From NCBI GenBank assembly GCA_946188155.1, contig CAMHUC010000037.1, positions 1-35,013 on the forward strand: a stretch of DNA of 35,013 nt, in the 5' to 3' direction. The notes beneath the pieces were generated by a model, which was not told the origin of the DNA, made no database searches, and saw nothing but the letters and a program-made list of their open reading frames with translations. The position numbers and the translations under genes were made by a program. Source of the DNA: an uncultured bacterium. Lineage in GTDB: Bacteria; Bacteroidota; Bacteroidia; Bacteroidales; Bacteroidaceae. Positions 8,352 through 17,262 of the stretch are shown piece by piece. Numbering within the stretch: the stretch's first letter is position 1; each line of letters starts with the position of its first letter.

Positions 8352-9683
8352 ATGAAAAGAATAGTCATATTAGGAGCTGGCGAGAGCGGTGCAGGAGCTG
8401 CCGTCCTGGCCAAGAAGGAAGGGTTCGACGTGTTTGTGAGCGACATGTCGAAGATTGCCGACAAATACAAGAAGATGCTCGACGACCGCAGCATCGAGTG
8501 GGAAGAAGGGCACCATACAGAAGAGAAGATTCTCAATGCCGACGAGATTATCAAGAGCCCGGGCATCCCAGAGACGGCACCGATGGTAAGGCAGGCTGCG
8601 GAGAAAGGCATACCCATCATCAGCGAGATAGAGTTTGCCGGGCGCTATACCCACTCGAAGATGATCTGCATCACCGGGTCGAACGGCAAGACCACGACCA
8701 CCTCGCTGATCTACCACATCTTCCGACAGGCAGGCTATGATGCCGGTCTGGCTGGCAACATCGGCAACTCGCTGGCCCTCCAGGTGGCCGAGGACCCGCA
8801 CGAGTACTACATCATCGAGCTCAGCTCGTTCCAGCTCGACAACATGTACGACTTCCGTGCCAACATCGCCATCCTGCTGAACATCACGCCCGACCATCTG
8901 GACCGCTACGACTTCAAGATGCAGAACTATGTGGATGCCAAGATGCGCATCATACAGAACCAGACCCCCGACGATGCCTTCATCTATTGGGCCGACGACC
9001 CCATCATCAAGCGCGAACTGGAGAAGTATGACATCAAGGCCATCCAGTATCCGTTTTCAGAACTGAAGGAGAAGGGCGTCATCGGCTATATTGAGGAAGG
9101 TCAGTACAAGATAGAACAGCCCGAGCCCTTCAACATGGAGCAGGAAAGCCTCAGCCTGACGGGCAAGCACAACATCTACAACTCGCTGGCCGCCGGCATC
9201 GCCGCCAACATCGCCGGCATCAAGAAGGAGGAGATCCGTAAGAGCCTGAGCGACTTCCCCGGCGTGGAGCATCGCTTAGAGAAGGTGTGCATGGTGCGCG
9301 GGGTGCAGTATATCAACGACTCCAAGGCCACTAACGTAGACGCCTGCTGGTATGCCCTGGAGGCCATGAGGACAAAGGTTATCCTCATCATCGGCGGCAA
9401 GGACAAGGGCAATGACTACAGCCCCATCATTCCGCTGGTCAAGGAGAAATGCACAGGACTGGTCTACCTCGGTGCCGACAACCAGAAGCTGCACGACAAC
9501 TTCGACGCTCTGGGCATCCCCGTGCGCGATACCCACTCGATGAAGGAGTGTATGGAAGCCTGCTACGAGATGGCCCAGCCCGGCGAGACGGTACTGCTCT
9601 CACCCTGCTGCGCCTCGTTCGACCTGTTCAAGAATATGGAGGACCGCGGCGAGCAGTTCAAGGAGCTGGCGCGAAGCCTATAG
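8352..9683 (+). CDS. murD: UDP-N-acetylmuramoyl-L-alanine--D-glutamate ligase MurD
   Basis: A 443-aa ATP-dependent ligase adding D-glutamate to UDP-MurNAc-L-alanine in the cytoplasm. It has an N-terminal Rossmann-type start (IVILGAGESGAGAA), the IKSPGIP block, the P-loop GSNGKTTTT with Lys113, ELSSFQLDNM, NITPDHLDRY, and the C-terminal VLLSPCCASFDLFKNMEDRG that identifies MurD among the Mur ligases. Length is normal. It sits between two repeat-filled spacers in the dcw cluster. Confidence 0.97.
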   Translation: MKRIVILGAGESGAGAAVLAKKEGFDVFVSDMSKIADKYKKMLDDRSIEWEEGHHTEEKILNADEIIKSPGIPETAPMVRQAAEKGIPIISEIEFAGRYTHSKMICITGSNGKTTTTSLIYHIFRQAGYDAGLAGNIGNSLALQVAEDPHEYYIIELSSFQLDNMYDFRANIAILLNITPDHLDRYDFKMQNYVDAKMRIIQNQTPDDAFIYWADDPIIKRELEKYDIKAIQYPFSELKEKGVIGYIEEGQYKIEQPEPFNMEQESLSLTGKHNIYNSLAAGIAANIAGIKKEEIRKSLSDFPGVEHRLEKVCMVRGVQYINDSKATNVDACWYALEAMRTKVILIIGGKDKGNDYSPIIPLVKEKCTGLVYLGADNQKLHDNFDALGIPVRDTHSMKECMEACYEMAQPGETVLLSPCCASFDLFKNMEDRGEQFKELARSL

Positions 9684-9689
9684 GCCCGC

Positions 9690-9745
9690 GAGATAACGGC
9701 ATAACGAAATAACGTGATAACGCGATAACGAAATAACGAAATAAC
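9690..9745 (+). repeat. Octad tandem repeat, GNNATAAC x7, murD-ftsW junction
   Basis: Seven contiguous 8-bp units (for example GAGATAAC, GGCATAAC, GAAATAAC, GTGATAAC, GCGATAAC) of the same family as 6929-6992. They fill nearly all of the 66 bp between murD and the GTG start of ftsW. Confidence 0.9.
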
Positions 9746-9749
9746 GACC

Positions 9750-11006
9750 GTGAACAAGAAAATAGGCAATCTTTTCAAAGGCGACAAGGTCATCTGGATG
9801 GTGTTCTTCTTCCTCTGCATGATCAGCTTGGTGGAAGTGTTCTCCGCTTCCAGCAACCTGACGTATAAGAGCCAGAACTACATGGCCCCGATTATCTACC
9901 ATGCCGGTATGATAGCCTTCGGCGTCTTTGTAGCCGTGGTGACGCTCAATATACCCTGTCGCTACTTCAAGCTGATGACGCCTTTCTTGTTGCTGGTTAC
10001 CTTTATCACGCTGCTCTGGGTACTGGTGGGTGGCGAGAGCATCAACGGTGCCAACCGCGTCATCTCACTGCCCGGGGGCATCACATTCCAGCCTTCGGAG
10101 ATAGCCAAGGGCACGATGGTGCTCATCACGGCGCAGATACTCAGTGCCATGCAGCGCGAAGAGGGTGCCGACAAGAAGGCCTTCAAGTATATCCTCTGGA
10201 TTGTGGTGCCCACGGCCGCCCTCATCGGTATAGAGAACCTCTCGACGGCCGCCCTGCTGCTCTCCGTCATCTTCCTGATGATGTACATCGGCCGCATATC
10301 GATGGCACAGCTGGGCAAGCTCGTCGGGGTGACGGCCGTGGCGCTGGCGGCCTTTCTCACGCTGGTGCTCACACTGGGAAGCATCGGAGACCAAGAGGAG
10401 GTCAGCAGCCAGACAGTCGAGTCGGTAGAGGGCGCCACCGACACCAAGGTCATCAAGGGCGGAGGTGTGTTCCACCGATTTGTCACCTGGCGCAACCGAA
10501 TTATCAAGCACCTGGACAAGAAGTCCGTATCGCCTGAGGACTACGACCTGGACAAGGATGCGCAGGTGGCCCATGCCAACATCGCCATCGTGTCGAGTAA
10601 CATTATCGGCAAAGGGCCTGGAAAGTCGGTGGAACGCGACTTCCTTTCGCAGGCTTTCTCCGACTTCATCTACGCCATCATTGTTGAGGAGCTCGGCATT
10701 GTGGGAGCGGCGTTCGTCTGTCTGCTGTATATCGTGCTACTCTACCGCACGGCCCGCATTGCCAGCCGGTGCGAGAACAACTTCCCGGCCTTCCTGGCCA
10801 TGGGACTGGCCCTGATGCTGGTCATTCAGGCCACGTTCAACATGCTGGTTGCCGTAGGCATTGCGCCCGTCACTGGCCAGCCGTTGCCTTTGATATCCAA
10901 GGGTGGCACTTCGACCATTATCAACTGCGCCTACATAGGCGTGATTCTCAGTGTCAGCCGTTCTGCTAAAAAAAGGGGAGAGAAAGTGTCGCTAAAAGGA
11001 ATTTAA
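9750..11006 (+). CDS. ftsW: Lipid II polymerase FtsW (SEDS family)
   Basis: A 418-aa SEDS glycosyltransferase that polymerises septal glycan with FtsI. About ten membrane helices are visible. Conserved blocks are NGANRVISLPGGITFQPSE (near residue 95), IENLSTAALL, GKGPGKSV, FSDFIYAIIVEELG, and near the C-terminus TGQPLPLISKGGTS. Its position between murD and murG and its pairing with ftsI in the same operon favour FtsW over RodA. The start is GTG at 9750, directly after the repeat array; no ATG fits the family start. A poorly conserved polar loop (about residues 210-270) is larger than in E. coli. Confidence 0.93.
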   Translation: MNKKIGNLFKGDKVIWMVFFFLCMISLVEVFSASSNLTYKSQNYMAPIIYHAGMIAFGVFVAVVTLNIPCRYFKLMTPFLLLVTFITLLWVLVGGESINGANRVISLPGGITFQPSEIAKGTMVLITAQILSAMQREEGADKKAFKYILWIVVPTAALIGIENLSTAALLLSVIFLMMYIGRISMAQLGKLVGVTAVALAAFLTLVLTLGSIGDQEEVSSQTVESVEGATDTKVIKGGGVFHRFVTWRNRIIKHLDKKSVSPEDYDLDKDAQVAHANIAIVSSNIIGKGPGKSVERDFLSQAFSDFIYAIIVEELGIVGAAFVCLLYIVLLYRTARIASRCENNFPAFLAMGLALMLVIQATFNMLVAVGIAPVTGQPLPLISKGGTSTIINCAYIGVILSVSRSAKKRGEKVSLKGI

Positions 11007-11010
11007 TTTG

Positions 11011-11018
11011 TAATTTTG
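11011..11018 (+). promoter_or_regulatory. Candidate internal -7 box before murG
   Basis: TAATTTTG fits TAnnTTTG and lies 20 bp upstream of murG. It overlaps a perfect short palindrome, TTTTGC-AC-GCAAAA (11014-11027). No clear TTTG is found at the -33 distance. It could be an internal promoter, a regulator site or chance. Confidence 0.35.
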
Positions 11019-11038
11019 CACGCAAAATATAATAAGGT

Positions 11039-12148
11039 ATGGACAAGGAGTTAAGAGTCATCATCAGCGGAGGCGGTACGGGAGGCCACATCTTCCCTGC
11101 CGTCAGTATAGCCAATGCCGTGAAGGCCTTGCGCCCCGGAGCCAAGATATTGTTCGTGGGAGCCCGGGGGCGCATGGAGATGCAGCGCGTTCCCGCCGCC
11201 GGCTACGAGATAAAGGGTCTGCCCATCCGCGGGCTCTACCGTCCGCTGTGGAAACCTGCCAACGTGATGGTAGCCATCGACTACGTGCGCAGCACCTGGA
11301 TGGCGCGCAGCATCCTGAAGCAGTTCCGCCCCGACGTGGCCGTGGGCGTGGGCGGCTATGCCAGCAGTGCCACCCTTGCCGCTGCCCATGCACAAGGCAT
11401 CCCGTGCCTGGTGCAGGAGCAGAACAGCTATGCCGGCCTCACCAACAAGCGGTTGGCCACAAAGGCTCAGAAGTTCTGCGTGGCCTACGAGGGCATGGAG
11501 CGCTTCTTCCCGGCCGACAAGATCATGCTCACTGGCAACCCCGTGCGCCAGTCACTACTCCAGGTCACCCTCAGCCGTGAGGATGCCATCAGCAGCTTCG
11601 GCCTCGACCCTTCCAGGAAGACCATCCTGCTTGTGGGAGGCAGTCTCGGCGCCCGTACCATCAACGAGAGTGTGCTCCTGCACCTCGACCTCGTGAAGTC
11701 GGCCGACGTACAGTTTATCTGGCAGACGGGCAAGTTCTATAGTGCCGAAATCAGCCAGCGCCTGGCCGGCCAGCAGTTGCCCAACCTGAAGGTAACCGAC
11801 TTCATTACCGACATGGGAGCCGCCTATCGTGCTGCCGACCTGGTCATCAGCCGTGCCGGAGCAGGCAGCATCTCTGAGTTCTGCCTGCTGGGCAAGCCTG
11901 TCATTCTCGTGCCAAGTCCCAATGTGGCCGAGGATCACCAGACGAAGAATGCCCTGGCCCTGGCCAATAAGGATGCTGCCCTCTACGTGAAGGACGCCGA
12001 GGCCCCCGCCATGCTGCTGCAGCTGGCCATCGACACCGTGAACGACGCAGCAAAGCTCCAGTCGCTCAGCGCTAATGTGCTGAAGCTGGCACTCCCCGAC
12101 TCAGCCGAGATTATCGCCAAGGAGGTTATCAAACTGGCACAAAAGTAG
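11039..12148 (+). CDS. murG: Lipid II synthase MurG
   Basis: A 369-aa peripheral-membrane GT28 glycosyltransferase that adds GlcNAc to lipid I to make lipid II. The N-terminal glycine loop GGGTGGH lies at residues 11-17, and GVGGYAS and QEQNSYAG follow. In the C-terminal UDP-GlcNAc-binding domain, VGGSLGARTIN, GAGS (274-277) with SEFCLLGKPVILVPSP, and EDHQTKNA are all present. Length is normal. It is followed after four bases by murC. Confidence 0.97.
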   Translation: MDKELRVIISGGGTGGHIFPAVSIANAVKALRPGAKILFVGARGRMEMQRVPAAGYEIKGLPIRGLYRPLWKPANVMVAIDYVRSTWMARSILKQFRPDVAVGVGGYASSATLAAAHAQGIPCLVQEQNSYAGLTNKRLATKAQKFCVAYEGMERFFPADKIMLTGNPVRQSLLQVTLSREDAISSFGLDPSRKTILLVGGSLGARTINESVLLHLDLVKSADVQFIWQTGKFYSAEISQRLAGQQLPNLKVTDFITDMGAAYRAADLVISRAGAGSISEFCLLGKPVILVPSPNVAEDHQTKNALALANKDAALYVKDAEAPAMLLQLAIDTVNDAAKLQSLSANVLKLALPDSAEIIAKEVIKLAQK

Positions 12149-12152
12149 AATT

Positions 12153-13538
12153 ATGGAACTAAAGGATATCAAATCAGTGTATTTCGTAGGGGCCGGCGGC
12201 ATCGGAATGAGTGCCATCGCCCGCTACTTCATCAAGAAAGGGCTGGTAGTGGCAGGCTACGACAAGACCCCCTCCGACCTCACCCGACAGCTGGAGAAGG
12301 AGGGTATGCTCATCCACTACGAGGAGAGCCTCGACGAGATTCCCCATGCCTGCAAGCAGAAGGAGTCGTGCCTCGTCATCTATACCCCGGCAGTGCCCGA
12401 CACTCACCAGGAACTGCGCTATTTCCGTGATCACGGCTTCGAGATACAGAAGCGTGCACAGGTGCTCGGCACGCTCACCAAGTCACACAAGGGACTCTGC
12501 GTGGCAGGCACACACGGCAAGACCACTACCTCGACGATGTGTGCGCATATCATGCACCAGAGCCACATCGACTGTAACGCCTTCCTTGGAGGCATCTCCA
12601 AGAACTATGGCACGAACTACATCCTCTCCGATTCCGACTATGTGGTCATCGAGGCCGACGAGTTCGACCGCTCCTTCCACTGGCTCCGCCCCTGGATGAG
12701 CGTCATCACCGCCACCGACCCCGACCATCTCGACATCTATGGCACCAAGGAGGCCTATCTGGAGAGCTTCCGCCACTATACCGAGCTGATACAGCCCGGC
12801 GGTACGCTCATCATACATCGCGACCTGGAGATGAAGGAGTCGCTGCAGGCCAATGTGAAGCGCTATGACTACAGCCTCACCGAGGGCGACTTCCACGCCG
12901 AGAACATCCGTATCGCCAACGGCAATATCACCTTCGACTTCATATCCCCCGTAGAGTGCGTGAGGGATGTACAGTTAGGTCAGCCCATCCCCATCAACAT
13001 TGAGAATGGCGTCGCTGCCATGGCCATGGCCCAACTCAGCGGCTGCACGGCCCAGGAGCTGAAGTACGGCATGCAGACATACGGTGGCGTTGACCGGCGG
13101 TTCGACTTCAAGATCAAGACCGACCGCCTGGTGTTCCTCAGCGACTATGCCCACCATCCCAAGGAGATATGGCAGAGTGCAAAAAGCATCCGCGAGCTGT
13201 ATCGCGACAAGCGCATCACGGCCATCTTCCAGCCCCACCTCTATACCCGCACCCGCGACTTCTACAAGGATTTCGCCGACGCCCTCAGTCAGCTCGACGA
13301 GGTCATACTCACTGAGATCTACCCGGCACGCGAGGAACCCATCGAGGGCGTCACCTCGAAGCTGATCTACGACAACCTCCGGGAGGGCGTGAAGAAAGAG
13401 ATGATACAGAAAGACCGTGTGCTCGACTACGTCAAGGCCCACGACTTCGAGGTGCTCGTGGTACTCGGAGCCGGCGACCTCGACAACCAGGTGCCGCAGA
13501 TTGCCAAGCTCCTCAACCAGAGAATAGCAGAATCGTAA
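12153..13538 (+). CDS. murC: UDP-N-acetylmuramate--L-alanine ligase MurC
   Basis: A 461-aa ATP-dependent ligase that starts the stem peptide by adding L-alanine to UDP-MurNAc. Seen are the N-terminal YFVGAGGIGMSAIARY, the P-loop GTHGKT at residues 119-124, the EADEFDRSF block, TDPDHLDIYG, and the C-terminal DYAHHPKEI and FQPHLYTRT motifs characteristic of MurC. Length is normal. The gene begins four bases after murG, so they are probably translated together. Its stop lies at the edge of a repeat-filled spacer. Confidence 0.97.
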   Translation: MELKDIKSVYFVGAGGIGMSAIARYFIKKGLVVAGYDKTPSDLTRQLEKEGMLIHYEESLDEIPHACKQKESCLVIYTPAVPDTHQELRYFRDHGFEIQKRAQVLGTLTKSHKGLCVAGTHGKTTTSTMCAHIMHQSHIDCNAFLGGISKNYGTNYILSDSDYVVIEADEFDRSFHWLRPWMSVITATDPDHLDIYGTKEAYLESFRHYTELIQPGGTLIIHRDLEMKESLQANVKRYDYSLTEGDFHAENIRIANGNITFDFISPVECVRDVQLGQPIPINIENGVAAMAMAQLSGCTAQELKYGMQTYGGVDRRFDFKIKTDRLVFLSDYAHHPKEIWQSAKSIRELYRDKRITAIFQPHLYTRTRDFYKDFADALSQLDEVILTEIYPAREEPIEGVTSKLIYDNLREGVKKEMIQKDRVLDYVKAHDFEVLVVLGAGDLDNQVPQIAKLLNQRIAES

Positions 13539-13608
13539 ATCGATAGTAGTAAATAGTAAATCGATAGTAGTAAATAGCAAATCGAAAATAGCTAAATAGT
13601 AAATAGCC
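13537..13608 (+). repeat. 7-bp-based repeat (two 21-bp units plus remnants), murC-ftsQ junction
   Basis: Two adjacent 21-bp copies at 13537-13557 and 13558-13578 differ only at the last base, and each is made of three heptads. Further AAATCG/TAAATAG-like heptads run up to the ftsQ ATG. The repeat overlaps the murC stop codon, so the whole gap consists of repeat. Confidence 0.85.
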
Positions 13609-14367
13609 ATGGTGTCATTCAACTGGAAGAAGACCCTCGTCGTTACGATTGATATAGCCATCGTCATCTACCTGGCGCTGGCCGTCTCGGCATTCAACAC
13701 CCCTGTCGAGAAAGCTACCGTGTGCTCCGAGGTGAAGATTGACATCAACAACGAGATGGCCGACGGCTTCCTCAACGCCACGGAGGTGAAGCGCATACTG
13801 GAGCGCAACCGCCTCTATCCGCTCGCCCGCCCGATGGCCGACATCAGCGCCCGGCAGATAGAGGAGAGCCTGCGTAAGAACCCGTTCGTGGAGAGGGCGG
13901 AGTGCTTCAAGACACAGAGTGGCCGCGTGTGCATCAGCATCCGCCAGCGCACACCCGTGCTCCACGTGATGGCCGCCGACGGCGACAACTACTATCTTGA
14001 CACCTACGGCAGCATACTCCCCGAGACACGCTACCCGTCGGACATGATCGTCGTCACGGGAACCGTTTCGCGCAAGTATGCCCAGAAGGTACTCTCACAG
14101 GTAGGCAACCTGCTCCTCGAGGACAAGTTCTGGCAGAGCCAGGTGGTGCAGGTCAACGTACTGCCCGACCGCACACTCGAGATGGTTCCCCGTGTGGGCG
14201 ACCACATCATCTATCTGGGGCCTCCCGTCAACATCGCCAAGAAGCTGGAGCGCCTCCGCAAGTTCTACCTCTACGGCCTCAACGAGGCTGGCTGGAACAA
14301 GTATGCACGCATCAGCGTGGAGTTCGACAACCAGATTATCTGCAAAAGGGGAAAGAACAAATTGTAA
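13609..14367 (+). CDS. ftsQ: Cell division protein FtsQ
   Basis: A 252-aa bitopic division protein. A short cytoplasmic tail is followed by one membrane helix (about residues 8-28, TLVVTIDIAIVIYLALAVSA). A periplasmic POTRA-like segment with the NPFVERAECF pattern lies near residue 90, and the FtsQ beta domain ends around GWNKYARISVEFDNQIIC. FtsQ recruits FtsL/FtsB and controls FtsWI. The sequence is weakly conserved across phyla, so the call leans on topology and on the position between murC and ftsA. The start is the only ATG after the repeat spacer. Confidence 0.9.
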   Translation: MVSFNWKKTLVVTIDIAIVIYLALAVSAFNTPVEKATVCSEVKIDINNEMADGFLNATEVKRILERNRLYPLARPMADISARQIEESLRKNPFVERAECFKTQSGRVCISIRQRTPVLHVMAADGDNYYLDTYGSILPETRYPSDMIVVTGTVSRKYAQKVLSQVGNLLLEDKFWQSQVVQVNVLPDRTLEMVPRVGDHIIYLGPPVNIAKKLERLRKFYLYGLNEAGWNKYARISVEFDNQIICKRGKNKL

Positions 14368-14414
14368 ATCGCTAATCCGTAAATAGTATATCGTAAATAG
14401 TCAAATCGTAAATA
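14364..14414 (+). repeat. Heptad/octad repeat, GTAAATA/GTAAATC family, ftsQ-ftsA junction
   Basis: Seven consecutive 7- or 8-bp units, each beginning with G (GTAAATC, GCTAATCC, GTAAATA, GTATATC, GTAAATA, GTCAAATC, GTAAATA). They extend from within the last ftsQ codon to two bases before the ftsA ATG. The ftsQ TAA is part of the first unit. Confidence 0.85.
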
Positions 14415-14416
14415 AT

Positions 14417-15871
14417 ATGGTGGCAGCAAAGGAATTTATAGTAGCAATCGAACTAGGCTCATCCAAGATGACTGGTATCGCGGGACAGAAGAACCTCGAT
14501 GGTAGCATCACCGTCCTGGCCGTGGTCAAGGAGGACTCTTCGTCGTTCATCCGCAAAGGGTATGTGTATAACATCGACAAGACGGCGCAATGCCTGACAA
14601 ACATCATCAAGAAGCTGGAGACACAGCTCAAGACGGAGATCCTCCAAGTCTATGTAGGCGTGGGGGGACAGTCCATCCGCAGTGTCAGGAACGTGGTATC
14701 GAAAGACCTGCCTGCCGAAACCCGTATCACGCAGGACATGGTCATCGAGCTGATGGACTCCAACCGCAACATGAGCTATCAGGACCAGGAGATACTCGAC
14801 GCCGCCGTACAGGAATACAAGGTCGACTCGCAATACGCCCTCGACCCCGTGGGCATACAGGCCACCCGCCTGGAGGGCAACTTCCTCAACATTCTGGAGC
14901 GCAAGACGTTCTACCGCAACCTCAACAAATGCTTCGAGGTGGCCGGCATCAGCGTGGCAGAGATGTACCTGGCTCCACTGGCACTGGCCGACAGCGTGCT
15001 CACTGAGGCAGAGCGCCGCTCGGGCTGCGCACTGGTCGACATCGGTGCCGACACCACTACCGTCAGCGTATATAGCAAGAACATTCTTCGCCACCTGGCC
15101 GTCATACCCCTGGGCAGCAATAACATCACCAAGGACATTGCCACCCTGCAGATGGAGGACAGCGATGCCGAGAAGATGAAAATCAAGTACGCCTCGGCCT
15201 ACACCGACAACAATGAGATCGACAACAACCTGAAGTACTCCATCGACAGCGACCGGCAGGTGGACAGCCGTAAGTTTATCGAAATCGTGGAGGGGCGACT
15301 GGAGGAGATTATCGAGAACGTGTGGTACCAGATACCCAACGACTACTACGACAAGCTGCTGGGCGGCATCATCCTCACCGGTGGCGGCTCGAACATGAAG
15401 AATATCGAGAAGGCATTCATCAACCACACCCACGTCGACAAGATACGTATCGCCAAGTTCGTCATTCCTTCCATCAATGCTACCCAGGAGGTCATCAAGG
15501 CCAAGGACGGGCGCATGAACACCGTGCTGGGACTGCTCGCCAAGGGCGACCTCAACTGCGCCGGCAGGGCTATCGACCTGAATGGCGACCTGTTCAGCAC
15601 CAAGCGCGAGTCGGCTCCCATACCGCTCGGCACCGACCGTCAGGCCCGTCAGGCCAGCGAGATTCCTCAGGGCGTGGTGCGCACTGAGATGGAGAAGCAG
15701 AAGGCCGAAGAGGAAGCCCGCCGCAAGAAGGACGAAGAGGAACGCCAGAAGCAGGCCGAGGAGGAGGCCGAGCGCCAGCGCATAGCCCAGGAGAAGAAGG
15801 AGAACAGCTTCTGGAACAAGACATTCCGGAAGCTGAAGAAATTCGGCCAGGACATTATCACCGAAGAGTAA
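14417..15871 (+). CDS. ftsA: Cell division protein FtsA
   Basis: A 484-aa actin-fold ATPase that tethers FtsZ filaments to the membrane. Visible are the phosphate-1 loop (AIELGSSKMTGI, residues 10-21), the 1C-domain region with VYVGVGGQSIRS, phosphate-2 ALVDIGADTTTVSVY, and the adenosine loop ILTGGGSNMKNIEKAF. A highly charged linker rich in Glu, Arg, Lys and Gln (about 425-465), probably coiled coil, precedes a C-terminal amphipathic helix (FWNKTFRKLKKFGQDII) that would be the membrane-targeting sequence. Length is somewhat above the usual 420 because of that linker. The next gene is ftsZ, its partner. Confidence 0.96.
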   Translation: MVAAKEFIVAIELGSSKMTGIAGQKNLDGSITVLAVVKEDSSSFIRKGYVYNIDKTAQCLTNIIKKLETQLKTEILQVYVGVGGQSIRSVRNVVSKDLPAETRITQDMVIELMDSNRNMSYQDQEILDAAVQEYKVDSQYALDPVGIQATRLEGNFLNILERKTFYRNLNKCFEVAGISVAEMYLAPLALADSVLTEAERRSGCALVDIGADTTTVSVYSKNILRHLAVIPLGSNNITKDIATLQMEDSDAEKMKIKYASAYTDNNEIDNNLKYSIDSDRQVDSRKFIEIVEGRLEEIIENVWYQIPNDYYDKLLGGIILTGGGSNMKNIEKAFINHTHVDKIRIAKFVIPSINATQEVIKAKDGRMNTVLGLLAKGDLNCAGRAIDLNGDLFSTKRESAPIPLGTDRQARQASEIPQGVVRTEMEKQKAEEEARRKKDEEERQKQAEEEAERQRIAQEKKENSFWNKTFRKLKKFGQDIITEE

Positions 15872-15890
15872 GCAGGCGCATGACAAGTAA

Positions 15891-15925
15891 CAAATCGAAA
15901 ATCGTAAATCCGTAAATCGTAAATA
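15891..15925 (+). repeat. Heptad tandem repeat, AAATCGT/GTAAATC family x5, ftsA-ftsZ junction
   Basis: Five contiguous 7-bp units (CAAATCG, AAAATCG, TAAATCC, GTAAATC, GTAAATA) end two bases before the ftsZ ATG. They belong to the same family as the ftsQ-ftsA spacer. Confidence 0.85.
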
Positions 15926-15927
15926 AC

Positions 15928-17259
15928 ATGGCAGACAACAATAACGACATCCTCGACTTCGGCAGTCCGGAGAAGGATCACAGCATCATCAAGGTGATTG
16001 GAGTGGGAGGAGGCGGAGGCAATGCCGTCAACCACATGTATCGCGAAGGCATCCACGACGTCACCTTCGTACTCTGCAATACCGACAACCAGGCACTCAA
16101 CGACTCGCCCGTGCCCGTACATCTGCAACTCGGAAAGGAGGGCCTCGGCGCCGGCAACAAGCCCGAGAAGGCCCGCGCCGCTGCCGAGGAGAGCATCGAG
16201 GATATCCACAACATGCTCAACGACGGCACCCGCATGGCATTCATCACCGCCGGCATGGGCGGCGGCACAGGTACGGGCGCCGCGCCCGTCATCGCACGGG
16301 CATCCAAGGAGCTGGGCATCCTCACCGTGGGCATCGTCACCATACCCTTCCGATTCGAGGGCGACCGCAAGATCGACCAGGCCCTCGACGGCGTGGAGGA
16401 GATGTCGAAGCATGTCGACGCACTGCTCGTCATCAACAACGAGCGGCTCCGCGAAATCTACCCGGAGCTCTCCGTGCTCGACGCCTTCGGCAAGGCCGAC
16501 GACACGCTCTCCGTGGCCGCCAAGTCGATAGCTGAGATTATCACCGTACACGGACTGATCAACCTCGACTTCAACGACGTGAAGACCGTGCTCAAGGACG
16601 GCGGCGTGGCCATCATGTCGACAGGCTACGGCGAGGGGGAAGGCCGCGTGAAGAAAGCCATCGACGACGCCCTCAACTCCCCGTTGCTCAACGACAACGA
16701 CATCTTCAACTCCAAGAAGATCCTGCTCAGCATCTCCTTCGCCGGCTCGAAGGACGGACAGTCGTCGCTGATGATGGAGGAGATGAACGACGTGAACGAC
16801 TTCATGGCCAAGTTCGGCAACGACTTCGAGATCAAGTGGGGACTGGCCACCGACCCCGAGCTGGGCAAGAAGGTGAAGGTCACCATCCTCGCCACCGGCT
16901 TCGGCATAGAGAATGTAGACGGCATGAACAGCCACCTGAAGAAGCATACACAGGACGACATCAACCGCATCGCCGAGGAGCAGGCACGCGCCGTGGAGCG
17001 CCAGGACCGCCGCAACCGCTACTATGGCGGCGACAGCACCGCCAAGCGCTACAAGCGTCGGCCGAACATCTACCTCTTCCGCTCTGAGGACCTCGACAAC
17101 GACGACGTCATCTCGGCAGTGGAACAGACGCCGACGTACAAGCGCACCCGCGAGATCCTCGACAGCATCAACTCCACGGCAAGTGCCGACGATGCCGCCC
17201 AGGAGCAGGCCCCCGTGCAGTCCGACCCCGTCCAGGGCACCATCAAGTTCTTCTCATAG
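15928..17259 (+). CDS. ftsZ: Cell division GTPase FtsZ
   Basis: A 443-aa tubulin homologue that forms the Z ring. The N-terminal GTP-binding part has IKVIGVGGGGGNAVNHM and the tubulin signature GGGTGTG at residues 111-117. The T7-loop region NLDFNDVKTVL and the second domain follow. After about residue 330 comes a variable linker rich in Arg and Ala, then the C-terminal peptide ending TIKFFS, expected to bind FtsA. It is the last gene of the dcw cluster and ends three bases from the convergent recO stop. Confidence 0.98.
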   Translation: MADNNNDILDFGSPEKDHSIIKVIGVGGGGGNAVNHMYREGIHDVTFVLCNTDNQALNDSPVPVHLQLGKEGLGAGNKPEKARAAAEESIEDIHNMLNDGTRMAFITAGMGGGTGTGAAPVIARASKELGILTVGIVTIPFRFEGDRKIDQALDGVEEMSKHVDALLVINNERLREIYPELSVLDAFGKADDTLSVAAKSIAEIITVHGLINLDFNDVKTVLKDGGVAIMSTGYGEGEGRVKKAIDDALNSPLLNDNDIFNSKKILLSISFAGSKDGQSSLMMEEMNDVNDFMAKFGNDFEIKWGLATDPELGKKVKVTILATGFGIENVDGMNSHLKKHTQDDINRIAEEQARAVERQDRRNRYYGGDSTAKRYKRRPNIYLFRSEDLDNDDVISAVEQTPTYKRTREILDSINSTASADDAAQEQAPVQSDPVQGTIKFFS

Positions 17260-17262
17260 GCC

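Noticed and set aside
14459..15886. Long open frame (475 codons) on the minus strand opposite ftsA, and a similar one opposite ftsZ (15667-16947)
   Set aside because: They are antisense frames of strongly recognised genes, kept open by GC-rich third positions; no family motif, start context or promoter supports them.
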